Source of the DNA: an uncultured Bacteroidales bacterium
GTDB lineage: Bacteria; Bacteroidota; Bacteroidia; Bacteroidales; Paludibacteraceae
DNA length: 64,000 bases
Assembly: GCA_946614295.1 (NCBI GenBank)
Contig: CAMOGT010000001.1
Location: forward strand, 48,854-112,853
Direction: 5' to 3'
The first letter of the stretch is position 1. Each line of letters begins with the position of its first letter. A model generated the notes under the pieces. It saw only the letters and a list, made by a program, of their open reading frames with translations. It searched no databases and had not been told where the DNA came from. Positions 27,570 through 36,042 of the stretch are shown in pieces. Position numbers and translations under genes: made by a program.

Positions 27570-27694
27570 TAATGGTGCTGTGCACCCCAGCCATCTTAAC
27601 TGAACGCAGGTGTCTATATGGCATAGGATGGAAGTAGACCGAGTTGTGACACTCGGGGAGCGGAAATGAGAGGTTCGTCCTCTCATTTTTTTAT
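27570..27694 (+). ncRNA. Candidate structured RNA with four hairpins and terminator
   Basis: Successive stems: GGTG/CACC (27574-27586), CCATC/GATGG (27591-27631, long loop), CCGAG/CTCGG (27639-27656) and ATGAGAGG/CCTCTCAT (27666-27686) followed by seven T. No open reading frame fits. It could be an independent small RNA or a structured 3' end of the upstream operon. No known RNA family recognised. Confidence 0.5.
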
Positions 27695-27771
27695 TTTGGA
27701 TTGCTTTTTCATTTCATTTTTTGATTTTTGCTTTCAAAATACATTTCATTTGCATTTCCTGCTCGAAAAAC

Positions 27772-27843
27772 TTGTGTATGTCATTTTTTTTGCATAATTT
27801 TGCATCAGCTTTCATTTTGTGAAAGAAGAAAGTTGTACTTTTG
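27772..27843 (+). promoter_or_regulatory. Tandem promoters and operator of the WYL regulator gene
   Basis: P1: TTGTGTATGTC at 27772 and TAATTTTG at 27795, spacing 23. P2: TACTTTTG at 27836-27843. Between them lies the palindrome CTTTCATTTTGTGAAAG (27809-27825), 27 bp before P2's -7 box. The same palindrome at the same distance precedes the -7 box at 29981, so it is likely the operator of the WYL protein. Confidence 0.65.
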
Positions 27844-27867
27844 CAGCGTCAAACGAAAATTTGCAGT

Positions 27868-28779
27868 ATGAACAAATCATCAACATCGTATCTCTTTGAG
27901 TGTTACATCTGGCTTGTAAACACTATCGCACGTGGCCCGATTACACGCGCCGCTATAGATGATAAGTGGGCGCGTGCTTCCGTGAATGACTACAAGACGG
28001 ATTCTATTCCGGAATGTACATTCCACCGTTGGCGCAATAATGTTGAACTGCTCTTCGATGTCACCATCAAATGCAATACGCACGGTGAGTACTACATTGA
28101 GGATGGGAACAACTTGCATAGCGACGATTGGCGTAATCGCATGTTCCAACTCTTTGCCATGAACTCGCTCATCAAAGACAGTAAGGAACTGCGTCATCGC
28201 ATTTTGCATGAACATGTTCCTTCCGGCGATAAGTTCCTCACTACTGTTGTAGAAGCCATGCGCGATAGCTGCGTCTTGGAAATGACTTACCAAGGCTACG
28301 CTAAAACAGAGCCTTCTACTTTTAAGGTTGAGCCATATTGTCTCAGGATGTTCAAGCAGCGTTGGTATATGTTGGCACATTCCGCTGGGAAAGATAAGAC
28401 GCTCATTTATTCCCTCGATCGTATTCACGCTCTGGAACCGACCACGCAGAAATACCAACTGCCGAAGGACTTTGATGCCGAGTTTTATTTCCGCAATGTG
28501 TATGGAGTGAGCGGCATGGAAGATCAGCCGCAAGAGGTAGATATCAAGATAGAGGCATACCAAGCTAATTTTTTGCGCTCGTTGCCCTTGCACCCTTCAC
28601 AAACGGAGATTGAACGCCAAGAGCAATTCTCTATCTTCAGATATAACCTTGTACCGGCGTTTGAGTTCAAACAGGAACTGCGCAAGCATGGCTCGGTTTT
28701 AGAAGTTCTAAAACCTCAATGGTTGCGTGACGAGTTTCGCAAAGATCTTGAGTATCAACTTTCAAAATATCAAGACTGA
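27868..28779 (+). CDS. WYL-domain transcriptional regulator
   Basis: 303 residues from the ATG at 27868. The N-terminal wHTH part (LFECYIWLVNTI, TFHRWRNNVELLF) is followed by the WYL domain with LRMFKQRWYMLAHS (about 165-178) and a C-terminal WCX-like region (LPLHPSQTEI, WLRDEFRKDL). WYL regulators sense ligands or nucleic acids and often repress defence genes. A relative with the same architecture is encoded at 62793. Its promoter carries the CTTTCA palindrome. It overlaps the next gene by one base. Confidence 0.88.
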   Translation: MNKSSTSYLFECYIWLVNTIARGPITRAAIDDKWARASVNDYKTDSIPECTFHRWRNNVELLFDVTIKCNTHGEYYIEDGNNLHSDDWRNRMFQLFAMNSLIKDSKELRHRILHEHVPSGDKFLTTVVEAMRDSCVLEMTYQGYAKTEPSTFKVEPYCLRMFKQRWYMLAHSAGKDKTLIYSLDRIHALEPTTQKYQLPKDFDAEFYFRNVYGVSGMEDQPQEVDIKIEAYQANFLRSLPLHPSQTEIERQEQFSIFRYNLVPAFEFKQELRKHGSVLEVLKPQWLRDEFRKDLEYQLSKYQD

Positions 28780-29051
28780 TGGAAGCAACAATTGAAAACA
28801 AAGTTGCAGATATTTTGCAACGAATGGAACGCTACCAGACGAGCGATCCGACCGAAAAAGAGCTGCGCTCTTTTAGCAAGGACTTGCTGACGGTTCGTCG
28901 CGCCTTGGATAAGATAGATACAGACCTCCGCAAAGGCTATTGGTATTATAACCAATTCTATGCCCGTTGGTGTGATGCGCGCGAAAATGAGCGGCAGGCA
29001 CGTGTCGGAGAATGGCACGCAAGCCGTCAGTTGGATATGTTTAACCCTTAA
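28779..29051 (+). CDS. Small helical protein of unknown function
   Basis: 90 residues, almost entirely helical and charged (VADILQRMERY, KELRSFSKDLLTVRRALDKIDTDL). The start overlaps the WYL stop, so the two are co-translated. A partner of the regulator is a possibility based only on position. Confidence 0.68.
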   Translation: MEATIENKVADILQRMERYQTSDPTEKELRSFSKDLLTVRRALDKIDTDLRKGYWYYNQFYARWCDARENERQARVGEWHASRQLDMFNP

Positions 29052-29061
29052 GTTAAAAGAT

Positions 29062-29943
29062 ATGGGAATGACGATTAATCAGCAACTCGATGGGTTGTTC
29101 AGAGATTGGAATGAGGCTCTTGGAATATACGACGGCTACGAGCCTGATAAATACACTAGAGATGGTCTGATTTATAAGTATAAACCAGAATGGGGATTTG
29201 AAAAAGAATACCCAACATTGGCTGGAACAGATGCGGACCTGTTGGTGGATGGTTTATGGAATAAGTCTACTATTAAGATTGTATTTTTGCTGAAGGATAA
29301 GCCTGACGAGTCTGGTGGTGATGTGCGCCAATGGTTATTGTATAAACATAAAGTTGGAACGTGTAGCAGAGAGCTTCAAGGAGGTATTGTTGGACGTACA
29401 GGCTTTTTGCCTACTATAGCGCGAGTGATATATGGTATTTATAAATCGACTCCGGGTGACTTAATTACATTTGGTCAGGTATCGGGAAGTGGCATGAGTG
29501 TCGTACGGGATATGTGGAATTCTCTGGATGGCTATCCGTATGCACTTGTTGAGACAAAGAAGATGGCTGGTATTTCATATGTAAGTCCAGGGCAAATCAA
29601 GGAGGCACTACTTCGAGACTCTGGATTTCTTAAGAAAGAACTCTCGTATCTGAATCCAAATGTATTTGTTTGCACACACCCGAGTATTTATAAATTTGTA
29701 CAGGATTTCTTGGCGGAGAAATATAAGGATGAACAGGATAACCAATTCGTGAAAGTTCCGAACGAATCAAAACCAAGTGGGTTTGAAGAAAGTATTCTCC
29801 TTCATAGGCCATCTAAATCTGTAATTTTGTTGGGCTATCATCCGAGTTATTATAGACTATCTCTAGAAGGAAGGTATATGTCATATATGTCGCATTACCA
29901 TGCCTTTGTTCAATCTGATTATTACGACGGTTTTTTCAAATAA
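29062..29943 (+). CDS. Protein of unknown function, possibly uracil-DNA-glycosylase-like fold
   Basis: 293 residues from the ATG at 29062. Visible features are IKIVFLLKDKP (about 72-82), a GQVSGSGMS loop, NPNVFVCTHPSIYKF (about 197-211) and a C-terminal VILLGYHPSYYR (about 261-272). The spaced beta-strand-then-H/P loops recall the uracil-DNA glycosylase superfamily, but I cannot confirm catalytic residues. AT-richer than its neighbours, which suggests separate acquisition. Part of the WYL-led cluster. Confidence 0.6.
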   Translation: MGMTINQQLDGLFRDWNEALGIYDGYEPDKYTRDGLIYKYKPEWGFEKEYPTLAGTDADLLVDGLWNKSTIKIVFLLKDKPDESGGDVRQWLLYKHKVGTCSRELQGGIVGRTGFLPTIARVIYGIYKSTPGDLITFGQVSGSGMSVVRDMWNSLDGYPYALVETKKMAGISYVSPGQIKEALLRDSGFLKKELSYLNPNVFVCTHPSIYKFVQDFLAEKYKDEQDNQFVKVPNESKPSGFEESILLHRPSKSVILLGYHPSYYRLSLEGRYMSYMSHYHAFVQSDYYDGFFK

Positions 29944-29953
29944 ATTTTCTCTC

Positions 29954-29988
29954 CTTTCATCTTGTGAAAGCATAATGTAGTAATTTTG
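29954..29988 (+). promoter_or_regulatory. Promoter with CTTTCA palindrome
   Basis: CTTTCATCTTGTGAAAG (29954-29970) and TAATTTTG (29981-29988), with the same 27-bp offset as at the WYL promoter. It probably places the next gene(s) under WYL control. Confidence 0.65.
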
Positions 29989-30045
29989 CAGCGTGATTCG
30001 AAACGAGTCACGCTGTAACTTTATTAACTGCTAAATTATTACATT

Positions 30046-30633
30046 ATGGAACCACTTTGTGTTGCTGTTGATCCGTACTTGCCGGAAGGTAATACGCATT
30101 TTTTTCGTCCAAGCGACAAGTTTTATTTTGAATTAGACTTATGGGAAACTGATTTCGAGGACCGCCTTGAGACTTACATCAAAATCTCAGATCTGCGGTT
30201 TGCTATCGAGCATGGCTTTGATTTGACAAAGCACGTTATGGAATATGTTGAAAATATGCCGAAAGAGCCAGGGTATTTAGAGCCAATCCTTGCTGCCTTT
30301 CGAAGGTATATAAAGTTCTTGCGGACGGGCATTGGTTTGTCAGATGGCACATTCAACATTTCAAATCCACTTATGAGTCTTGGTGTTGAAGAAACGGTTG
30401 AACTGTTTTGCAAAGAAGCTATGGTATGCTTACCGTTAGAGTCTGTCCCTCATTGGAATTATAGGGCTTTATTGGTTGCCAGAGATGCGCATATTATAAG
30501 TGATGATGAATACTATAATATATGCACAAGCCCAACTGATTATTATTTAGAAGCTATGGAGCGTATCAATACGGAAGAGCGTTCGAGCCGTAAAGAGAAA
30601 GCCATTCAGATAATTGAAATTGATAACAATTAA
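30046..30633 (+). CDS. Protein of unknown function in the WYL regulon
   Basis: 195 residues, acidic, soluble. Contains DKFYFELDLWETDFEDRLETY near the start and several helices; no motif identified. It has its own promoter bearing the shared palindrome and is followed after 11 bp by a secreted protein gene. Confidence 0.65.
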   Translation: MEPLCVAVDPYLPEGNTHFFRPSDKFYFELDLWETDFEDRLETYIKISDLRFAIEHGFDLTKHVMEYVENMPKEPGYLEPILAAFRRYIKFLRTGIGLSDGTFNISNPLMSLGVEETVELFCKEAMVCLPLESVPHWNYRALLVARDAHIISDDEYYNICTSPTDYYLEAMERINTEERSSRKEKAIQIIEIDNN

Positions 30634-30644
30634 ATAGAAACACT

Positions 30645-31379
30645 ATGAGAAAATTTTTAGTTCTTTTATTGGTTTCGTGCGCTGTTCTGACAGACGCACA
30701 AGTTTTAACCCTTCAGCATTCATATGAAGGTACAGGATTCTTTTATAACTCTATCAACCGGCAAACTAAGGAAAGTTTGATGTTTGAGGATAATGTGGAT
30801 GAGTTATATGGAAATGCCTACTATTCCGAATTGCTTAGCAATGAAGATAGTACATTTACAATTACTATCTACAACGAGGATTATTCTTTCCAATCTATGA
30901 AGCAATTCCATATTCCCGGTGGTCATTTGATAGCTATAATATCTGTGCAGTTATCTAAATGTACTTTCGATGACGATAGCAACACCTATGAGATGTTGGT
31001 ATTGTACAAGGACCAGAGTGCACCTACTTACAACAATGTATATCTTTTGCGCCTATATCGCGAAGATGGCACACTTTTGTATGACTTCGGAAGGGCGAAC
31101 AGTTTCACATTCTCGACCGCCCTGCATATGTATAGCGGCGAGTATCGCCTTTGGATATCCAAAAACTTGCAGCGTAACGAACTTATTCCCGACTATGGTT
31201 GGAAGACCACCAAATACACACAGAATGATGTGTACAAGGTGAATAAGAGTGTAGCGACAGAGTTGGCTCCAATACAAGCCAATGAAGTGAAATTCTTTAA
31301 GGTAGTAGAGGATGGTCATGTTTATGTGATTAGAGACGGTCGGAAGTATGATATGAGGGGATTTGTTAACGTAAAATAA
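30645..31379 (+). CDS. Secreted protein of unknown function
   Basis: 244 residues with a signal peptide (RKFLVLLLVSCAVLTDAQ). The mature protein is beta-rich with regularly spaced aromatic residues (TFTITIYNEDYSF, NNVYLLRLYREDGTLLYDFG), reminiscent of a propeller or C-terminal secretion-type domain. Codon use is AT-richer than the phage head genes. It ends the cluster and is followed by a strong terminator. Confidence 0.7.
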   Translation: MRKFLVLLLVSCAVLTDAQVLTLQHSYEGTGFFYNSINRQTKESLMFEDNVDELYGNAYYSELLSNEDSTFTITIYNEDYSFQSMKQFHIPGGHLIAIISVQLSKCTFDDDSNTYEMLVLYKDQSAPTYNNVYLLRLYREDGTLLYDFGRANSFTFSTALHMYSGEYRLWISKNLQRNELIPDYGWKTTKYTQNDVYKVNKSVATELAPIQANEVKFFKVVEDGHVYVIRDGRKYDMRGFVNVK

Positions 31380-31433
31380 TAGACTCATTATGAAAGGAAT
31401 AAATCTTACCTTAGCTAAAGTAACTTCATGCGA

Positions 31434-31467
31434 CCGCTGGCTCGTGACGAGTCGGCGGTTTTTCTTT
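31434..31467 (+). terminator. Intrinsic terminator
   Basis: CCGC-tgg-CTCGT / ACGAG-tcg-GCGG around a single base, then TTTTTCTTTT. A sequence-related hairpin is at 33676. Confidence 0.8.
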
Positions 31468-32743
31468 TATACTTACCTACGGTCTACCTCTTTCTGTCAC
31501 GTTTGTTCGCCCTGACCAAGCAGCTGCGCCCTGCACTCTACCTGCCGGTGGCTGCAACTACCTCCGGTGGGTGACTACAGCCCTTTGCTGTACCGGCTGA
31601 CATCTACACCCTGCGAGCGTCCGGCATGACCACCCCATAAAGCTGCTGCAGGCTATCCTCCCTCCGGTCGTTCGTTCTCCACGGCAAGGCTTTGGTCGTT
31701 AAGTCTCGCGGTCAGACCTCCAAGTGTTCAGTTCTGACCGTTCGCCTTGGTCACTCCCTCCACTTTGCTGTTCCATCCTTCTCTCCCTCTACCGCGTCCA
31801 TTATGCAGGCATTTGCCCCAGTAGTTGGGTTTTCTTTGCCTGAACACCAGGCACGAAACCGGTTGAGAATGGCGGCAGACTTCCAAGTGTTCAGTTCTGA
31901 CCGCAATTCTTAACCTACCCAGTACCGGCGCAACTGTACGCCTCTTGCAATACGAGCGCTCTCCTCTCAAGCCTGCTGCAGCACAGGCTGCTATCACTCT
32001 CCCACGCACAGTCGCTACACCTCCACGGCTGGGCTCTGGGTCAGCGTGTTTTCGGGCAGACCTCCAAGTGTTCAGTTCTGCTATCCTCAACATGCTTCGC
32101 CGCCGCCCGGCTGTTCCTTCTCCGCTCCTTTCCGGCACGCCCGTTATGCAGGCGCTGCGCCTGTAGAAGGCGTATTGGCATAGATGATAAACATTTATGC
32201 TAATACCGGCGCGAAAATGGCGGCAGACCTCCAAGTGTTCAGTTCTGACTCGCTATTTTCCCGCCTGCCTGCTACCGGCACAACTACTACACATCAATGC
32301 GGGCATTGCTACCACCCTCCCGTGATGGCAGCCTTCTCCCTCCCCATTTTTTTCTTTTTCTTATTGCTTGTCATTTGAGGGCTTGGTTTTTCGCCCTCGA
32401 TACCGAAACTGTCTGCTATGCCAAGTATATGTTTCTATACGAATACATTTGTCCGCAGCAGATCCGCGTTTATCTGATACAAGCCTTTCCGGTGCAAAGT
32501 TAGTTACCGCTACGTTGATTTGAAAGGTCGGAGCACGTTTCGCCGCTCCGATTGTCACTAAAAAAATCTCCACACATTATTCCGGCGCAAGACCTCCCTA
32601 TGGTCAGTTCTTGCACCGATGGTAGTATTTTGTTACGAAAACCTTGCAAACACTCCCACGGAACACTTGTAAAGCACCGTAAAGGTTATATCAAACGCTA
32701 ACTGCTTTATACGCAAATGTTAAATTCTAAAACACATACAATC
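31468..32743 (+). other. 1.3-kb gene-free stretch with repeated hairpins
   Basis: No reading frame here looks like protein (Pro/Ser/Arg-rich, no consistent coding character). It contains five conserved hairpins, recurring words such as TACCGGC(G/A)C and TTATGCAGGC, and near the right end a TCGGAGC/GCTCCGA hairpin (about 32529-32552) followed by seven A. A possible -7 (TAGTATTTTG) at about 32624 precedes the next small gene. Confidence 0.55.
31711..32614 (+). repeat. Five hairpins with conserved loop ACCTCC-N6-TCAGT
   Basis: Copies at 31711-31738, 31872-31904, 32056-32081, 32223-32249 and 32587-32614. The loop is nearly invariant while the stems differ yet stay paired: GTCAGA/TCTGAC, GCGGcAGA/TCTgaCCGC, GCAGA/TCTGC, CAGA/TCTG and GCAAGA/TCTTGC. 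Spacing of the first four is 161-184 bp. The compensatory changes indicate selection on RNA or single-stranded DNA structure. Confidence 0.7.
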
Positions 32744-32917
32744 ATGGCACAGCTAACTATTTCATTTGGTATCGATTTCGAAAGCCGCTCAAACAACAAT
32801 CAAAGTTTTGTAAAGGTTGCTCACCGCTCCAGCATTACCGCAAATGAAGAAAGCGATTTCGGAGATATTTACGAGGAATACGAAGATTTTCAGTACACGA
32901 GCCAAGTTTGGCACTAA
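32744..32917 (+). CDS. Small acidic protein of unknown function
   Basis: 57 residues (an ATG at 32717 would add nine). Acidic C-terminus (DFGDIYEEYEDFQ). It directly precedes the ArdA gene by 38 bp, in the same direction, and may be co-expressed with it. An acidic DNA-mimic-like character is possible but speculative. Confidence 0.6.
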   Translation: MAQLTISFGIDFESRSNNNQSFVKVAHRSSITANEESDFGDIYEEYEDFQYTSQVWH

Positions 32918-32955
32918 TTAACTAACATTTATAAACAATCAAAATTTTTAGAGTT

Positions 32956-33519
32956 ATGAACTACAGAGAACCATTAACGAAGAACGAAATCCGCGAGCAC
33001 GCTGCACACTACGAGAACAGCAACCCGGCAGTCTATTGTGGCACCTATGCCAAGTACAACAACGGCAGTCTCTACGGCATGTGGATTGATTTGTCCACCT
33101 TTGAGAACTACCACGATTTTATGGAGTTTTGCTACCGCTTGCACGCCAACGAGTCAGAGCCGGAACTCATGTTCCAAGATTACGAGCACTACCCCGAGCA
33201 GTGGTACTGCGAGGGCTGCATGGGCGAAAGCACGTTCGATAAAATCAAAGCTTATGCCGAGCTGAGTGAGGAAAAGCGCGAAGCATACGAAGCGTACCTT
33301 ACCTATTGGGATGATGGCACGCTCGAAGATTTCGAGGAACGCTACGAGGGCAGGTACGATAGCGCCGAAGATTTCGCCGAGTACCTTTGCGAGGAATGCG
33401 GCTATTTCAAGAACCTCCCGCAGTGGCTGCAATGCTGCATAGATTACACCGCAGTATGGCGCAACCTCGATACGGCAGGCGATTACACAGAGGTCGATGG
33501 GCATATCTTTCGGAATTGA
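32956..33519 (+). CDS. ardA: Antirestriction protein, ArdA family
   Basis: 187 residues, strongly acidic (many Glu/Asp, pI low). The ArdA hallmark segments are present: PAVYCGTYAKYNNGSLYGMW (about 24-43, start of the first domain), then an EPELMFQDYE-type block and repeated three-helix segments with EERYEGRYDSAEDFAEYL. ArdA proteins mimic bent B-DNA and inhibit type I restriction enzymes. In a mobile element it protects incoming DNA in a new host. It is followed by two strong hairpin terminators. Confidence 0.92.
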   Translation: MNYREPLTKNEIREHAAHYENSNPAVYCGTYAKYNNGSLYGMWIDLSTFENYHDFMEFCYRLHANESEPELMFQDYEHYPEQWYCEGCMGESTFDKIKAYAELSEEKREAYEAYLTYWDDGTLEDFEERYEGRYDSAEDFAEYLCEECGYFKNLPQWLQCCIDYTAVWRNLDTAGDYTEVDGHIFRN

Positions 33520-33524
33520 GCAAG

Positions 33525-33544
33525 GCGGGGCAACCCGCTTTTCT
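33525..33544 (+). terminator. Terminator of ardA
   Basis: GCGGG / CCCGC stem with a four-base loop and TTTTCT. Confidence 0.75.
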
Positions 33545-33552
33545 CATGGACT

Positions 33553-33584
33553 AAGACCTGCGGATCCTGCTGCAGGTCTTTTCC
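33553..33584 (+). terminator. Second hairpin after ardA
   Basis: AAGACCTGC (33553-33561) pairs perfectly with GCAGGTCTT (33572-33580); a short T run follows. It works in both directions by sequence. Confidence 0.7.
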
Positions 33585-33602
33585 TGACTCCGGAATATGT
33601 AG

Positions 33603-33708
33603 TACTTTTGCACTGTCTTCGTCAAAAGGACGCGGGATAATTTTGTTTTCTTGTTTGTCATAATCTATTTCCAGACCGCCTGCTCGGGAGAGTCGGCGGC
33701 TGTTTTTT
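33603..33708 (+). ncRNA. Candidate small RNA with own promoter and terminator
   Basis: TACTTTTG at 33603-33610 can start a transcript of about 90 nt that ends at a CCGCC-tg-CTC/GAG-agtc-GGCGG hairpin (33676-33699) with six T. No open reading frame is inside. The -33 side is weak. The terminator hairpin resembles that at 31434. Confidence 0.4.
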
Positions 33709-33782
33709 ACTCCCATATTCGCAGAAAGTAATTATAATTACTGAAATTTTGCCCTCTTTTACGCAAATTTATGTAATTATTC

Positions 33783-33813
33783 TTGCGCAATTCGGATTTT
33801 TTTTGTACCTTTG
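33783..33813 (+). promoter_or_regulatory. Promoter of the head-gene block
   Basis: TTGCGCAA at 33783 and TACCTTTG at 33806-33813, spacing 23 nt; ATG of the first gene is at 33846. Confidence 0.75.
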
Positions 33814-33845
33814 CAGCCGTTTTTGGACCTAAACTTTAACTATGT

Positions 33846-34370
33846 ATGAACCAGTACCTTATTTATCTATGCTTGCCGCCGTATCTGGCGCAATGGTATG
33901 CCCATGAGTGCAACCAAGTACACAACCGGGACAATAAGACTTGCCCGCGTGAAATTTACCGCTTCCCGACGCCCGTCGTACCCGTGCGCAACTCGCAGGA
34001 GTCCGGAGTGATCCAGGCACATCTTCAGAAGCAACCGTCTGACAAGCCCGCTCCCGTTCCGGATGGCGCTACGATTGCTATCGTCATTCCATCCTTCCCC
34101 TACAAGCCGGTGGAATACTACAACTTTGTGCCCCGTATCGGATTGGAGCATCTGGCCGATACCATCCGGAACCGTTTTCAGGTGGAACTGTTTGATGATA
34201 TCCATGAGGCAAGGCGTATCACTCCCAAAACGAGGATCGACCTCCTCGTCCAGGCGTGGATGGAAGATCATTGTATCGAGGACGATGACACGAACTTCCG
34301 CACCTTGCTCAAAATCTATCAGCGCAGGCGTGATGCCTACCGGAAAACTGTCAAATCCAAAAAAAGTTAA
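33846..34370 (+). CDS. Phage-type protein of unknown function, first gene of the head block
   Basis: 174 residues. The N-terminal part contains PPYLAQWYAHECN, the middle GATIAIVIPSFPYKPVEYYNF and the C-terminus a basic helix (RRRDAYRKTVKSKK). No domain assigned. It stands right behind the promoter of the block encoding prohead protease and capsid, so a regulatory or early packaging role is possible. Confidence 0.65.
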   Translation: MNQYLIYLCLPPYLAQWYAHECNQVHNRDNKTCPREIYRFPTPVVPVRNSQESGVIQAHLQKQPSDKPAPVPDGATIAIVIPSFPYKPVEYYNFVPRIGLEHLADTIRNRFQVELFDDIHEARRITPKTRIDLLVQAWMEDHCIEDDDTNFRTLLKIYQRRRDAYRKTVKSKKS

Positions 34371-34452
34371 TAATTCGCTATAAATATCGGGAACTTTTTT
34401 GATATTGTTTCCTATTTATTCCGATGTGTTCCACCTTATTCCGATTTACTCC

Positions 34453-34878
34453 ATGGCAAATTATTTTTCACTTCCGGGCATAAAACGCCTGTCCTATATC
34501 AACGCCAAAGAGCTGGCTTCTGATCTTCAGGCGCACGCTCTTTCGGGTGCTCCCGTTTGGATCACGCAGCAGCAAACGGAAATCCCCTTCACCGGGGAAT
34601 CCACTTGCGCCTGTACGCGCAATAATGAGCACGGTGCCTCTAACGAGTCCGTCGAGCTTACGTTTGAATCCCTGCTATCTCTTCCGGAGCATATTCCCTT
34701 GGCGTTCATCGTCACCGATGTCAATAACCGCAGTTATCTCATCGGGCAACGAGAGCAACCCTGGCCCTTCATTGAATCCAATCAGGGCATGGGTATGCCG
34801 GATGGAGAGTCCTCCACCACTGTCTATACAATCTCGCATAAAGGCCCCAGAGCCATGATTCCCTGCTCATGCGCATGA
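34453..34878 (+). CDS. Protein of unknown function upstream of the prohead protease
   Basis: 141 residues from the ATG at 34453. Alpha/beta, with LSYINAKELASDLQAHAL and a Cys pair near each end (STCACTRNN, IPCSCA). No signal peptide. Two phage genes follow behind a further promoter. Confidence 0.6.
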   Translation: MANYFSLPGIKRLSYINAKELASDLQAHALSGAPVWITQQQTEIPFTGESTCACTRNNEHGASNESVELTFESLLSLPEHIPLAFIVTDVNNRSYLIGQREQPWPFIESNQGMGMPDGESSTTVYTISHKGPRAMIPCSCA

Positions 34879-34890
34879 TTATATAGGTCT

Positions 34891-34921
34891 TTTCGCATAT
34901 GCGCGAATGGTAGTACTTTTG
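34891..34921 (+). promoter_or_regulatory. Promoter of prohead protease and capsid genes
   Basis: TTTCGCATATG at 34891 and TACTTTTG at 34914-34921, spacing 23 nt; the -33 has TTT instead of TTG. The region is a near-palindrome, TTCGCATATGCGCGAA. ATG is at 34944. Confidence 0.6.
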
Positions 34922-34943
34922 CAGCACAAACCTAAACCGTGCT

Positions 34944-36011
34944 ATGAAAAACTACCATCTCCACCTGCGCGGCTTTGTCGGAGGTTATGACTTCGACAGC
35001 CGCCACGTGCAGAACGTCCTCGATGCCAACAAAGGTAAACGGGTGGACGTTCTCATTGATTCTCTCGGTGGCTCTGTCGCTACCGCTTTAACTATCGCTT
35101 CCGCTTTCCGTAATCACGGCGATGTGCATGTCCACTTCGTCGGGATGAATGCGTCTGCGGCCACTATCGCTTCCATGGGAGCCAAAGAGATTACCATGGA
35201 CGCAAGCGCCATGTACCTCGTTCACAAATGTTCTGCGGAGTTCTTCCAGTGGGCGTCGCTCAATGCGGATCAACTCGCCGAGCAAATCAAGGATCTGTCT
35301 CAGCTCAAAACGGATTTGGAGAAGATTGATGTCAATGTCGCTTCCCTCTATGCCAACCGTTGCGGCAAGAAGAAAGAGGAACTGCTCGATCTGATGAAGG
35401 TCGGCGGCTGGCTCAATGCCGAGGAAGCCAAACAATGGGGCTTCGTGGATGCCGTCACCAACGATGATGAGGATGAAGCGCCCGTCCTTACCGATGCTGT
35501 TGCGTCTGCAATGGCCGCTGTCGGTATGCCCATTCCCAATGTGCCGGTGCAAGCCAGTTCGCAGTTCCAGAAGTTGCTTGCCGCGTTAACGGATTTCTTC
35601 AAATCCGGAAAGCGCAAAGAGCCGGAAGCCAAAGCCGATGCTAACCAACCCAAACCAGTTATAACCATGAAGAAATTCCCATTATTGGCTGCCGTTCTGC
35701 TGATGGCAGAGGCAGCTGCCGAACTCAAAGATGGCAAGTTCGAGATGAATGAGGAGCAATTGGGACAAATCGAAGCAGCGCTCAAAGCAGCTGCTGACAA
35801 AGAATCCCAGCTCACGGCATCGCACAACGAGGCCATCCAAGCCAAGGATCAGGAGATCCAAACCCTCAAAGCCCAAATCGAGGAGCTGAACAAACAGCCG
35901 GGCGATTCTACCACCCATCCGGTTAACGACGGCAAGGTGCAGGAGTCAACGCCGATGGATGATTTCTGTGCTCGTCTCAACGCTGCGCAGAAACTCTACG
36001 ATTTGGTCTAA
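34944..36011 (+). CDS. Prohead protease (ClpP type) fused to scaffold-like coiled coil
   Basis: 355 residues. Residues 1-190 form a ClpP/SppA-like fold with DVLIDSLGGSVATALTIASA, the catalytic Ser in GMNASAATIAS (Ser71) and His in YLVHKCSAE (His94), as in phage head-maturation proteases. After a Lys/Pro linker, residues about 240-325 are Ala/Glu/Lys-rich with a coiled coil (NEAIQAKDQEIQTLKAQIEEL), typical of a scaffold domain removed during maturation. Directly followed by the capsid gene, which supports the role in processing capsid precursors. Confidence 0.88.
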   Translation: MKNYHLHLRGFVGGYDFDSRHVQNVLDANKGKRVDVLIDSLGGSVATALTIASAFRNHGDVHVHFVGMNASAATIASMGAKEITMDASAMYLVHKCSAEFFQWASLNADQLAEQIKDLSQLKTDLEKIDVNVASLYANRCGKKKEELLDLMKVGGWLNAEEAKQWGFVDAVTNDDEDEAPVLTDAVASAMAAVGMPIPNVPVQASSQFQKLLAALTDFFKSGKRKEPEAKADANQPKPVITMKKFPLLAAVLLMAEAAAELKDGKFEMNEEQLGQIEAALKAAADKESQLTASHNEAIQAKDQEIQTLKAQIEELNKQPGDSTTHPVNDGKVQESTPMDDFCARLNAAQKLYDLV

Positions 36012-36042
36012 CCTAAGTCATTAATCCTAAACCATTCTAACT

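Noticed and set aside
31468..32400. Small ORFs and CRISPR-like repeats in the gene-free stretch
   Set aside because: Repeat spacing of 161-184 bp and stem covariation do not fit a CRISPR array, and no Cas gene is near. ORFs are Pro/Ser/Arg-rich without coding signals.
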